Shown here piece after piece: positions 22,688-34,119 of a stretch of 64,000 bases of DNA. Made by a program: the position numbers and the translations under genes. Under the pieces are notes generated by a model. That model was not told where the DNA came from, did no database searches, and saw only the letters and a list, made by a program, of their open reading frames with translations. Numbering within the stretch: the stretch's first letter is position 1; every line of letters begins with the position of its first letter. The DNA comes from Tricholoma matsutake (taxonomy: Eukaryota > Basidiomycota > Agaricomycetes > Agaricales > Tricholomataceae), in the NCBI GenBank assembly GCA_026075535.2, contig AP026540.1, positions 5,952,001 through 6,016,000 on the forward strand. The letters are read 5' to 3'.

Positions 22688-23620
22688 ATGGCTGATCCCC
22701 AAACCTCCCGTGCTCAACCAAGCAGTGAGCACCATTCAAGTCCTACCCGGGACTCAGATTCACATTCTGCGATGAATGAGAGACTCGCCACAGTGTACAG
22801 CAACTCAGAGGATAACTCTCACTCTGAGTATGGATCTGCCTTGTCAGACATGGACCCTGAAGGTTCTCAGTATAGTTCAGAAGGTGAACTGTGCAACTTG
22901 GAGTCTGACACTGGGGGTGACACCAGTGTATATTCTGGATCAGAACACTTTGGTGCGATCCAAGAAATCCTTTCAGAGTATGACTCCAACAGATGCCCCT
23001 CCACCCAGTCGGTGTCCGACTCAGAGGAAGACTCTGAGGACGAGACGGGGAGAAATTCTCTGTCATTTTCTGAAAGATTAGGTGTCATGATGGACGACCT
23101 ATTCAGAAACAAGCCACGCTTCAGAGGCGCGACCACTTTGAGGAAATCCTCTAAGAAAATAACCCATCCTCCTCGCTCTGAGAAGGATAACAGGTGCTTC
23201 ATGGCAAAAATGAAGCTTCATGAACTTGAAGCCTTCGTACTCCTCAATTCAGGCTGCACATCTGATTCGATTTCCCCAGAATTCACCATGTCAGCAAATC
23301 TTAAAGCCCACGAATTGGAAGAACTGGTGCCCTTGCAATTGGGCACCGTTGGAAGCCATTCAAAGATAAACTTTGGACTATTCACTGATTTTGAAATTGG
23401 TGAAATAAAAAACACCCATTATTTCGATGTTGTTAACATCAATAGATATAACACCATTCTAGGCACTGTCTTCATGAGGAAACACAGTATAGTCCTAGAC
23501 TTTGAACGTGACGAAGTATGCGTCAAGGGCAAATACCTCGATACCATTATCGAGGGCCCTAACACTTTCAAGCAAGCCCGTCGGCATGCTATGCATCCTC
23601 AACCTCCCAAGGATGAGTGA
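22688..23620 (+). pseudogene. element III protease region
   Basis: A Ser/Glu/Asp-rich linker (about 180 residues) is followed by a retropepsin-like domain around 23235-23500. The active site reads LLNSGCTSDSISPEF: the catalytic Asp is Asn. CTCAATTCA would be CTCGATTCA before one CpG-to-CpA change. The segment ends at TGA 23618, again at an expected arginine, beyond which RT continues in the same frame. Confidence 0.8.
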
Positions 23621-25173
23621 CGTGAGAGCAGCCCCCTGGCCGCACTAAAGAAGAAGGACCCGGACAAGCCTGGTCCAAATTCCACAAAGGTGCAACCTCC
23701 ATCTGTTAGATGTAGGAATGTTGAAATGGAAGAAGTAGACGATGTTGACAAACATCGTCGGTCTACACTAAAACCTTCGGACCCCATTCTTTTAGGACCT
23801 GAAGAGGAACCCTTGAGCGACAAAGAAGACGATCTAGAAGAGATCATCCAGGAATTTACTTGGGATAGATTTGCTGAGGGACCCAATTTCGAACCTCCCA
23901 GATTTGACCCCTCTATCCCTGCGGTACTTCTGCCAGATCAGGTCGATGACCTGAATGACATACTCTTCGCAATTTACAAAGAGCTGGCCAATAAAGCTAA
24001 ATGCAATGGACCCCTTTCAAAAAAGGACCTTCCATGCCTCCGAGAGGAGTGGAAACAATCTTGTCAGGACATCCTCAATGGAGTTCCTGACAAACTACCT
24101 CCTTTGAGGGACATAAACCACCACATCCCATTGGTGGATGAGAAGAAGAAGTATAACTACTATCTTCCGAAATGCCCTGACTCGATGAGGAAACCCCTCG
24201 CCGAGAAAATAGCCAAGTACTGCAAAGCAGGCTGGTGGTGTCCTGCCCGCGTGGAGCAAGCCGCTCCGATCCTAGTAGTTCCCAAGAAAACTGGGATACT
24301 TTGCACTGTGATCAATGCAGTGAAACGTAATGCTAACACGGTGAAAGATGTTACACCATTTCCTGATCAAGACTTGATTCATCTTGATGTCGCTCGAGCT
24401 AAGTACCACTCGAAAATTGACCTCTCCAATGCCTATGAGCAGGTCTGAGTTGCCCCAGAAGACATCTGGAAAACCGCCTTCTTGACGGTTCAAGGCATCT
24501 ATGAGAGTCTTGTTATGCAACAAGGCGACTGCAATGCACCCTCAACCTTCCAAAGGTTGATGAACTCTATATTCCAAGATTACATCAGAATCTTCATCCA
24601 CACCTACCTGGACAATATCTTCATGTTCAGCAACACGATTGAAGAACACCAGAAGCATCTGGAGCTCATGTTTAACAGACTACGCAAGCATTCTCTGTAC
24701 CTCCATGCAGAGAAATGTGAACTCTACCCTGAAAAGGTAGAGTGTCTCAGTCATATGATTGACGAGCATGGCCTACACGTGGATAGCGACCAAATGGCCC
24801 ATATACGAGAGTGGAAAGCTCCTCGTAATTATCACAAAGTCCAGCATTTTCTGGGACTTGTGCAGTATCTGGCACATTTCCTGCCAGATATAAGTGCTTT
24901 CACTAGTCCCCTTTCAGCGATGACAAAAAATGGTCAAGCCTTTTTATGGCGACCATTGCATGATCATTGCTTCCAGATGATTAAACACATCTGTTGCATG
25001 ACACCGGTGCTGAAGCCTATCGACCCAGATTCACCTGAGCCGGTATGGGTGATCTGTGACACCTCAGTCTTTGGGACTGGAGTAATGTATGGTCAGGGAC
25101 CTGAGTGGCAAACATGCCACCCTGCTGGGTTCCTGTCCAAGAAATTCTCTGACACTCAAAGGAACTACCGTAC
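23621..25173 (+). pseudogene. element III reverse transcriptase and start of RNase H
   Basis: RT runs from the KKYNYYLPKCPDSMR region through fingers and palm; the catalytic motif is TYLDNIFMF, where YLDD has become YLDN by a GACGAT-to-GACAAT (CpG-to-CpA) change. A TGA at 24446 sits where arginine is expected. RNase H starts WVICDTSVFGTGVMYGQG and is cut at RNYRTF by element IIIa (25179), to resume at 28032. Confidence 0.88.
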
Positions 25174-25178
25174 CTTTG

Positions 25179-25343
25179 TGTAAGAGTTCCTCTTACATCA
25201 GCAATCCATTATCACATGTTATTCCACTGGTATATAGTCTATACTTGAGTGCATGTACTGTATCTTAGTTCTTCCCTCCGAATATACTAAGTTCCTAACA
25301 TGTCCTCATTCCCTTGAGTGTTGGAAGCTCCGGCTTCCTTCCA
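25179..25343 (+). mobile_element. 5' LTR of element IIIa
   Basis: 165 bp, TGTAAGAGTTCCTCTTACA to GCTTCCTTCCA. It differs from the 3' LTR at three positions, all transitions at CpG sites. It is followed directly by CTTTTTTTTTG rather than a TGG primer-binding site. Confidence 0.93.
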
Positions 25344-27861
25344 CTTTTTTTTTGTTATGAACTTACTATCTACATTCTACACTCTCACACACATTCTTTT
25401 CCCGAAACCTTGCTGACCCTGAAATTGCCAAAATGGTCAATTTTTTCGCACTGGACACAGACCTTGAGCTATCAACAGCTACTCTCATTTATACTCTTGT
25501 GTATACACTGCCTATACCCCATCTTGACCCCACGCATCTCGCTCAGCTCCAAACAACCGAGCACGACCATTTACAACCCCACCTGGCTTCCCAATGACTC
25601 GAGTGATGCCCAACGACTCCCCACCTGGCTCATTTCCACCCTGCTGGTCTCACCTGTTGTCTTCAGTGGACTTGTCTCAGTTCCCAACCCCACTAGCCCT
25701 TGATCACCACCATCACTGTCACATGCCACGTCACGGTTGTCAGCGTTGACGACGACTGTTTCGTGATTGGTTTTTCAGCGTGGACCCCCTCCTCTGGGTG
25801 CTGGGAATGGTGCCACTCATTTATAGAACTACTGCTGCAAACTGCTGAGCCCATCCCTCTGCACCTCGAGAACCCCATTGCCCAGCCACATCACAGCTGC
25901 CTACTCGAGGTTGTATAGCTCATTCTATTATTGACTTTGATTGTCAACATGCTCGCCTGTATCTTGATTCTCACTGCAGATGCCGCCGTACAAACAGCAC
26001 CAAATGATGAGCCATGGCCAGCACACAAGAGTGCTGGCACCTCCACAGAACCCCAGACGCATCTCTGAACCCCTCCACACACCTCAGCACTCCACTGCCA
26101 CCCCTGCCATCTGCCACGATGCCGTTGACGAAACCTGCACAGCCCCCATCAGCCCTGTTAACAATGCCATCAATGATGCCAACATCATTGACAACCACCA
26201 CCACCACCCCTTCCCTTGACCCAAACCAGTCCCAAAGACCTCAAAAAGGATGCCACATGCTGCCCACTCCACTCACAGGCCCATAGCCGAGTTCCCAGCC
26301 CCTTGTTTCAAGCCCTGAGGCCCACTGTCCCTCTGCCACATCATGTCTAACAACAGCAACAAACCCTGCTGCAACCAGCCCAGAAACAACAACTACAGCC
26401 GTGTCTAGCACCCAGACGACAACCACCACTGCAGGTACCCCCCAGCAAGCCCTAAACAATGCACGGTGCCCGTCTACAGCCCAGGAAACAGTGTTACATG
26501 CTCACGCGCCGTCTGCTCAACTAACGACTCCCACCAGCCCCACCTTCCCGAACAACTACCTATTCAGCATCCCACAGCACCCTGCCACCCCCTGTGGGCC
26601 CCATTGAGCCCTGATGATCCTTGTTTCGCCCCATTTCACTGCCACATCATCATCAACACTCCTGTCGATGCCTCCCGAAACTACTGCTCTGGACCAAGGG
26701 CCACAGCTCAGAAACGACGGAATATGCTACCAAACCCATCGGAACACCCCTGTTCACTGCCCATCCACCCTGGCTCACCCCAGCAAATGAGCCATTTCCC
26801 CACCACCAGTTCCCCCACCCCTGCCTCTCATGTCACCTCCCTTCAACTCGTTCAGCATCGTTAGATGTCGTTTGCTCTCCTTCAAAACCCAGCCCATTTC
26901 ATTTTGACCCCCATACCTCTCGTTCCCCTGTTTACACAGCCTCCATCAACCACATCAATGTTGTTGACAATGATGACAATGACCTCTTCCCCACCTTTTG
27001 AAACTGCCCCCAGCGTCTCGAAAATGACACAACACACTGCCAGGTCAACCCATAGCACCACTACTGAGCCCAGGACTCTCGTTTGCCCACTCTGGCCCCC
27101 ACCATTCCGCCGTCACATCACCGCTGGCAACGGTGGCCACTGCTGTGGCATCCACCACTGAAACGACTGCTGGGGTGACGGCTACCACTCAAACGATGTC
27201 TGATACTTCAGGACTCTATTGCCGGGCCCTAAACAATGTACAGGGACTGTCTAAAGCCGAGGAAACCGACTCATGATATGATGAGCAACAATGTTTGTCA
27301 AAACACATTGTTTGTTCAATGGATGAACTCTGCTGGGCCCACCAACCACAACGACAACCCTTTCCACCTCCCACACTGTCCTGTTGTCCCCAGCTCGATC
27401 CCCTGTCCCATTCCACACCTGGAACCACCCTGTCCCTAGACAACAACCAAGCCCCCTGCTCTGCTCCGCTCTGGACCACTGGCCCCAGTTCCTAGATGAC
27501 AACACACGCTTCTAGAGCCATCGGAACACCCACATGGCCCATTCCAACCCCCCAGTTTGCCACAGATCCCCCCAAAATGAACTGTTTTGCTGCCACGCCC
27601 ATGTTTCCATCCATGCCCCCATCCACGTCACTAGCACCATCCACAGCACCAGCCCCATCCATGTCACCGGCCCTGTCCCTGGCCCTGTCACCAGCCCCAT
27701 TCATTGTCACCAGCCCTGCACCTGTCATGTCCCCTGCACCACACCTGTCCAACTCTGACTCAGTGTTCTTGCGAACACGTAAAGTTATTTTTGGTTAGCC
27801 TGACCACATTTACCTCGCCACCTGCCCCCCCCCCGGGTCATTTTTTTGGAGTATGAGAGAG

Positions 27862-28026
27862 TGTAAGAGTTCCTCTTACATCAGCAATCCATTATCACAT
27901 GTTATTCCACTGGTATATAGTCTATACTTGAGTGCATGTACTGTATCTTAGTTCTTCCCTCTGAATATACTAAGTTCCTAACATGTCCTCGTTCCCTTGA
28001 GTGTTGGAAGCTCTGGCTTCCTTCCA
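27862..28026 (+). mobile_element. 3' LTR of element IIIa
   Basis: 165 bp copy, ending GCTTCCTTCCA at the CTTTG duplication. Preceded by a purine tract. Confidence 0.93.
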
Positions 28027-28031
28027 CTTTG

Positions 28032-30115
28032 AGCATGAAACTATTGCCATACTTGAGGCACTCCTCAAGTGGGAAGACAAACTGATCGGTAGACACATTC
28101 ATGTCGTCACCGATCACCAGGTGCTTGAGTTCTTCCAAACTCAATGCCGACTGTCTGCTAGGCAAACACAATGGATGGAATATCTGTCACGTTTCGACTT
28201 TGACATTCATTATGTCAAAGGCAAATTGAACAAAGTAGCGGATGCTCTGTCCCCCTACTACCAATTCGACTCTTGGGATGATGCTCCATTAGTCCAACAC
28301 TACGTCTTCGCAGATGTACGTCTCAATCCCAACCACAAGAATCTCCCGCAGGATCGACATCTCGAAATCAAAAATTGAGTAATTGAAACTCATTCCACTG
28401 CTTCCCAGCAGAGATGAGTTAGTGAACAACTCAAAGCTCTTCGAGAATGAGTTGAAGAGCATGAAGCAGCCGCAGCCGTAATGACTGCAAATGCGGAAGA
28501 AGCAACCATGCCTTCTTCAAAGACCAACCAATCGCAGGACGATCCTTCAATTTACGCCTCTCAGGCTAAAGGGCCTTACCTGCACATTCACATGTCAGAG
28601 TTAGACCCTCTGAACGACAATATCTGAAAGGGATACGTCAACAACAAACACTTCAAGAAGGTTCTTGAAAATCCAAAGGACCACCCAGACTCTCAGACCT
28701 GAGATGGCATCATTTGGAGAAAGAACAGAGGGGGCAAAGAGGTCCTTTGCGTCCCCACCTCTACTTCCAAGGGTACAACCTTACATGGTCGTATGATTGA
28801 ACAAGCCCACACCTTAGTGGGGCACTTCGGTCCTCTGAAGACATCGGAATACATCCAATGTTGGTATTGGTGGCCTGGACTTCAATACGAAGTCGAGAAA
28901 TACTGGAATTTGTGCAAACATTGCATCTGCTCGAAGGGGGAATACTGCTCCCCTCGAGGCAAGCTGCACTCATTACCGACACCCATGAGACCATGGGAGT
29001 CAATTGGAATGGATTTCATCGGACCCTTCCCAGAGTCCAAAGGATTTGACTACCTTTGGGTAATCATCTGTCATCTGTCTTCAATGGTTCATCTAATCCT
29101 GGTGAACACAACGATGACTGCATCACAACTATCTCCCATCTTCGTGAAGGAGATTGTCTGTTTGCATGGACTACCTGGCTCAATCGTTTGTGATCGAGAC
29201 TCTAAATTCACATCCAAATGGTGGCTTGAAATCCACCGTATCTTGGACATCAAATTACTTATGTCCACTTCATTCCATCCTCAGATGGATGGAATAATGG
29301 AATGCGCAAATCGTTCGATTGCTCAGATTCTCTGAGCATTCATTGCGTCCAGTCAAAAAGATTGGGTAAAGTTCCTCTCTCTCATAGAGTTTGCCATAAA
29401 CTCTATGATTAACAGAGCAATGGGGATGGCCCCATTTGAAATCAACTATGGATTCTTGCCTCGTATGATGCAAGAACTTCCTTCTACAGAACACATTCCT
29501 CCCAGAGTGCGTACTTTTGCAATGAATGCACTGCAAAACATGGCCATGGCCCATGATAGTATCATTGCTGAAAGAGTCTTTCAATGACACTATGCAAACA
29601 AGCATCGGCGCGAGGAGCCCAATGTCAAACAAGGAGACCTTGTTTACCTCTCCACAAAGAACCTTGCATTACCAAAGGGATGCACAAGTAAACTGCTACC
29701 TAGATTTGTAGGACCCTACAAGGTCCTACAAGCTTTCCCCGAGACATCCAACTATGTGTTGGATCTTCCTACAGAACTGAAACACTGGCATATACACCAG
29801 CGTTTCCATGTGAGCCTACTAAGGCCTCACCATCCTAACGATGATGCATTGTTTCCCAACAGGCATTATCCTGACACATATGACTTCGGTGCCCCAGATG
29901 ACACTGAATGGTACGTTGAAGAGATCACGGCACACAAGTGGTGTGGCCATACCATCCAGTTTGAAGTTAAGTGGAGTCTGGGAGACACCACTTGGGAACC
30001 TTTAGCGAACTGCAATGATCTTGCAGCCCTAGATGCTTATCTGGCACTGATGGGTGCCAGAGACTGGCAAGAATTGCCCAAATGTGCAGGAACTCCTGAG
30101 CATCGATGGACGTAA
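28032..30115 (+). pseudogene. element III RNase H, integrase and chromodomain
   Basis: RNase H resumes with EHETIAILEALLKWEDKL and VVTDHQVLEFF, and ends ADALS. The linker (28320-28750) has five in-frame TGA codons. Integrase has HTLVGHFG...H and CKHCICSKG, then MDFIGPFP, CDRDSKF and an E in IMECANRSI (DDE). Its C-terminal part has GPYKVLQAFPETSNYVL, and a chromodomain follows (EWYVEEI, QFEVKWSLGDTTWEP). Two more TGA codons (29333, 29585) interrupt it; all are at expected arginines. Confidence 0.88.
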
Positions 30116-30247
30116 TGACTTGGAAACTTCCAAGTCACATTGGGGGTGTGCCTTGCCCAATGGATTTCACACTCCGCAACTTTACATCGTGCAGAGTTTC
30201 AATTGTTTTTTTTTCTTTCTTTTCTTCATTGCTTGGTACACTTACCA

Positions 30248-31409
30248 TGGCAAGCTTTCCTCCAGACAAAGCTGACCCCATGGGGGGTAATCACAACGAC
30301 AGACCTGGCCGTACACATGAGATGGGCCCTAGTGGCCAGTCTCAAAGGGGGAAGGAGAAGGAGAGAGAGCTTGAGCCCACTGGCTCGAGCAGCAACACCC
30401 AACACCATCACTCACCAAGCCCTGGCAAGATCAAAGAAGCCATCAGCTCTAGCAGACATTCTGCTAGAGAAGAACAAAACTGGCAAGCTGGTGTGGGCAC
30501 CAGCTCTTCCACTGCTGGAAATTGGAGGATTGACGGTGAAGGCATTGTCCTTCACTGAGGCACTTGCAACACTTGCAAGAGCTATGCATTACATGTGTAC
30601 ACCCACGTGTATGACCACAATGATGAATATTTCGACGTGAGAGATCATTGAGATTTGGGTATTAACTCTGGTGCTCTTGCCAGAGCCGAACATGTTTATA
30701 ATGAATATGAAAAAGATATTGCTGCCCTCCAGGAGACCATCTGGAACCTGGAGGATGAGAATGAGCACCTGCATGAGCAGCTCGATGGACATTCATCCAA
30801 ACGAGCTTGTACTTGTGAACCCTCTCCTTACCCTGAGAGGCCCCAGGGTACTTTGTATGCCAGTGCAGCCTCTTGGCCTGCACCACCTCCTGCTCCCCGC
30901 CCCATCGTCCCCGATGAGGACTTCAATATGAACGAGGTCTACCCACCTCTTCCCAACTTTCCAACCCTGAGATATACATTCTTGGGCCCTGATGTTCCCA
31001 GGATGGCAAACTGGAGACCAGCTCCCAAGCTGCATGGCCAAGTTCCTATGTCCATTCCTCAGAACACTGAGGAATTTGATAACTGGTCCCGGATGGCCCA
31101 CACCTCCGGGAACTACCCAATGTTGGAACAAATGCGCGAGTACATGCAGTTCATCAATGATACTGCTCCAGGGGCTCGGACACCCCTGATGACCTATGCC
31201 CTTGCCCACTGGAGATTACCTGGTTGGCTCCCTGTTCAGATGCAGTTGGTGTGAGGATTACACCAAGTCAACAACCCTACTCGCCTGGAGCAACCCTCGC
31301 TCCTGGACTCTGCTGAAATGTGGGCGCAGTTCATGCACCGACACCTGTACCAGTGGCGATCCCACCCTGGTACCCTGATGGATGAACAGAGGGTCTCCCT
31401 CCCACACAT
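30248..31409 (+). pseudogene. extra ORF downstream of element III pol, coiled coil
   Basis: Starts with ATG 30248 (MASFPPDKADPMGG), Ser/Glu/Lys-rich, then shifts frame twice and meets a TGA near 30646 before a well-formed segment at 30655-31254. That segment has a leucine/glutamate-rich coiled coil (EKDIAALQETIWNLEDENEH) and a Pro-rich stretch, then a W/P-rich region (MANWRPAPKLHG, MTYALAHWRLPGWLP). It continues to the VII LTR at 31410. It resembles no domain I can name; no signal peptide or membrane segment is seen, so an envelope role is unlikely. Confidence 0.5.
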
Positions 31410-32469
31410 TGATGATACTCGACCAGGAAACCCAAACAAAACCCACTATAAGGGCTCGAATGGTATGATGCTAATTAGAGGGAGGTTGCAAGGTGGTACT
31501 AAATATCACCGCTGTAAACCAAGTGTATAAAAACGACTCTAGAGGGTGTGCGATGAAGTTCGATGAGGTTTGAAAGTATTCGAAGTGTTGCGATGACATT
31601 CAAGAGAAGTTCGATAACAATCGAGGGTGTACAAAGCGCTGTGATAGCATTCAAGGGAAATTTAATGAAGTTTGATGAGTATTTGAAGAGGTTCAAAGAG
31701 GTGCAATGATGTTCAATGAAGTTCGAAGGCCTTTATAGAAGACAAAGATGCCTTCGACAGTGGCTGAGGATAGACTATAGGGATGTAGAAAGGTGTCGAG
31801 AGAGGATAGACAATATGCGATAGTTTTGAGAAGCTAGTGCGAGGAGTTTGAGGAAATTCGGTGTAAAACACTGAACTTCGAGACTAAGTCAAGACACTTG
31901 GACTCAAGAGAATGGCTCTTAAATCAGACAATTGGTGTGAGAGGACGATGTATTCTGTCTTTCTAAGTAGCTAGTACAAGGCTATATATGTTTGGGAGAA
32001 GTGATACTAAAAAGGAAATAAAACATGAGGAATACATGAGGCAAGATATAAAACAATAGAGAATCTTTGCAAATCATAGAATAAATGAAAGAAGATAAGA
32101 AGGGAAACGTCTAGAGGCATGATTTATCACTGGTACCTGTTCCCATTGATCCAATATATCATCAAGATGTCAAAGCGCCACAATTGCATCCTAAAATCCC
32201 GTCATTGTGTCTCCTTGTGTCCAGTGGTGCTCGATATGCGATGCAATAACTCTTACAAGGTGTACTGCGTGTATCCGAAGGGCGGTGCAATAGGTGTATG
32301 GCGGCCGAAGGCATTCGAAGTGCTGCAATATTGTTCAAAGTCAATTGAAGTCAATTGAAGTAGTTTTGGAGCGGTGTCGTGGGGTTTGTAGGGGTTGGGA
32401 GCATGCATTTTGATGTGTCAATGCCTCTGGAGACATTCCCAGAGCTTAGAGCGCACAGTGGACCTATCA
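31410..32469 (-). mobile_element. 3' LTR of Gypsy element VII
   Basis: 1,060 bp, TG..CA on either strand (plus strand TGATGATACTCG to GGACCTATCA). The copy starting at 63014 matches along its ~990 visible bases with many transitions and two visible indels. It is rich in degenerate direct repeats built on GAAGTTCGATGA (about 31550-31730). The polypurine tract on the minus strand is AGTAAGGGGGAGGA (32470-32483). Confidence 0.88.
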
Positions 32470-32616
32470 TCCTCCCCCTTACTGAAATCCTGACTGTCCC
32501 AGTCAGCTGATCGGAGTCATGTGTGAAATGCGTGATCGTGTTGAAGCTGTAAACAAACTCAAAAACTTCTCGCTCTCCTTCCTCAACCTCTAAACTCTCA
32601 ATACTAGCTTTTCGTT

Positions 32617-33902
32617 ATGTCTCTCCTCACCGAACTCAATACTGAAGTCCTTGAATACACCAAATTGATGCCAGATCACAGTGTCACAGAAGACCTCGAC
32701 TTTGAAGTGTGGGGGAAAGGGTTTTGTGAGAAGATGGTAAGTTTTTGATTCTTATTCGATATTCGGAGTCTAAAGCGATATGTTCAGGCAGAATACAATG
32801 AATTGGCAGACGATTTGGGTGAAGAGCACAACTCGACCATGCAACAGGTCATCGAAGAGGTTTTCAAGCTGTTCAAACCAATGGCTCGACGTGAATGGCT
32901 TTTGTGGGGTGGGGACTTCTTGTTTGCAGATCTGAGTGAGCAGGTGGAGCAAGAGCAAAGGGAAGACAAAGTGAGACGAGTTCAGGAGGAGGAGGAGGAG
33001 GCTCGCAGGGCAGAGGAAGATGCAAAGAAAGCGAAGATTGAGGCTTGGAGGGGGGCGTTAGGAGATGCTCAAAATGCAGCTCTTGCTGCGTTTTATGCTA
33101 AAACTTTGTCAAAGGAGGAGCTGCAGCAACAAAACGCAGAGCTCGCAGCGGAAGCACAAGCGATCGAGAGGCTAGAGGCTGGAGAGGAGGACAAGGAAGA
33201 AGATCTGGGAGGGTTGCCAGTAATCAGGATTGGGAAGCATAAGGTAGTGGAGATCGAGGGAGGCAAGGATGATGAGGACGAGGTAGAGAGCAAGCGGAGG
33301 AGGTTTGCTGAGGGCAGACTTCTCGACTTTGAAGGCCTGGTGAGTTTTCGCTTTGTTTTCAAAGGGTTTTCGGAGTGCTAATCAATGTCGTAGTGCGATC
33401 GATGTGCTAGGATGATATCCCAGCCATCGTGCATTGTCAAGGAGGGAGCCCCGAAGTGCACAAAGTGCACTCAGGCAGCGCAGGGGTGCTACTGGGAAGG
33501 GGTCTCAAGGCGGGGACTTCGCAAAGGCAAAGCGAGAAGATTCGGGGTTGAAAAACCAGATTCGCACCCAAAACCAGGTACAAAATTCATTCAATATAAT
33601 CTTGTAGTGTATGCTAACCTATTTTTGGATCGAAAGTACCTCGAATTCACATCATGGGTCCCATCACTGACATCAAACCAGTTGCAGGCCCTTTGAAACC
33701 ATCAAAGGAGAAAAAGAAGTCATCGAAGGGAAAGGGAAAGGCAAAAGCAAAAGCATCGCATAGTTTCAAAGAGGGTGAGGATGTCAATGAGGAGGTCATA
33801 ACTCATCGTCAATATCTGGCGACAAAGTTGGCGGAGTCTAAGGTTGAGATGGAGGTTTTGTGCAGGCAGATAGAAGTGGTGGAAGAGATGTTGGAAGAGT
33901 AG
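32617..33902 (+). CDS. intact antisense cargo gene, Zn-cluster-like protein
   Basis: Four exons (32617-32736, 32788-33339, 33394-33577, 33637-33902) join in frame to a 373-residue protein without stops. All introns are 51-59 bp with GTAAGT, GTGAGT and GTACAA donors, CTAAT/CTAAC branch sites and AG acceptors. Start MSLLTELNTEV; a Glu/Ala/Arg-rich coiled coil around residues 90-170; basic KRRRF near 210. A cysteine cluster C-x2-C-x8-C-x8-C-x2-C-x6-C lies at about 225-256, close to but longer than the fungal Zn2Cys6 pattern; a Lys-rich stretch and a helical tail follow. It lies inside element VII, opposite to pol, with a CT-rich leader. DNA or RNA binding is an inference. Confidence 0.8.
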
Positions 33903-34119
33903 TAGATTGTGTCATTCCTTCTGTTTTATAATTTAGATTTTTTTGTGAGTCTCGAAAGTAGCGATAAGAAAAGTAAGAAGGAAAAGAAAGAAGAAAAGAA
34001 AAAAAGGAATAAGGGAAAGGCTCAGTAGATCATCATGGCCAAAAAACCCTTTTGGAGTTTGCATGACCATGCTATAATGCGATATCGCGACTTGTATTGT
34101 ACACTAAAAGAAATCGAGG

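Larger units (their letters stand above)
25179..28026 (+). mobile_element. non-autonomous LTR retrotransposon IIIa
   Basis: A 2,848 bp element with 165 bp LTRs and a perfect 5-bp duplication CTTTG (25174-25178 and 28027-28031), inserted in the RNase H of element III. The interior (25344-27861) is C/A-rich on the plus strand, with Pro/Thr/Ser-rich open stretches but no Gag, protease, RT or integrase motifs. Near 27600-27740 it has degenerate copies of the 18-bp motif that forms the minisatellite at 1065. The polypurine tract is GGAGTATGAGAGAG (27848-27861). Its LTR ends resemble those of element VI. Confidence 0.92.
19128..31409 (+). mobile_element. Ty3/Gypsy element III (interrupted, 3' end outside)
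   Basis: A plus-strand element with LTR, gag (19572-22670), protease (22688-23620), RT (23621-25173), RNase H/IN/chromodomain (28032-30115) and an extra downstream ORF (30248-31409). It is interrupted by IIIa in RNase H and cut by the VII LTR at 31410. The leader 19327-19571 contains no coding sequence I can support. Confidence 0.85.

Noticed and set aside
25344..27861. Genes in the interior of IIIa
   Set aside because: Open stretches are short, Pro/Thr/Ser-rich and overlapping in several frames, as expected from C/A-rich sequence; no domain seen.
22448..29587. Recoding of TGA as a sense codon
   Set aside because: TGA sits specifically at expected CGA arginines, remaining CGA codons coexist, LTRs show the same CpG transitions, and normal ORFs also end in TGA.
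30655..31254. Envelope gene of an errantivirus-like element
   Set aside because: No signal peptide, transmembrane segment or cleavage site; the segment is a coiled coil with Pro/Trp-rich tail.
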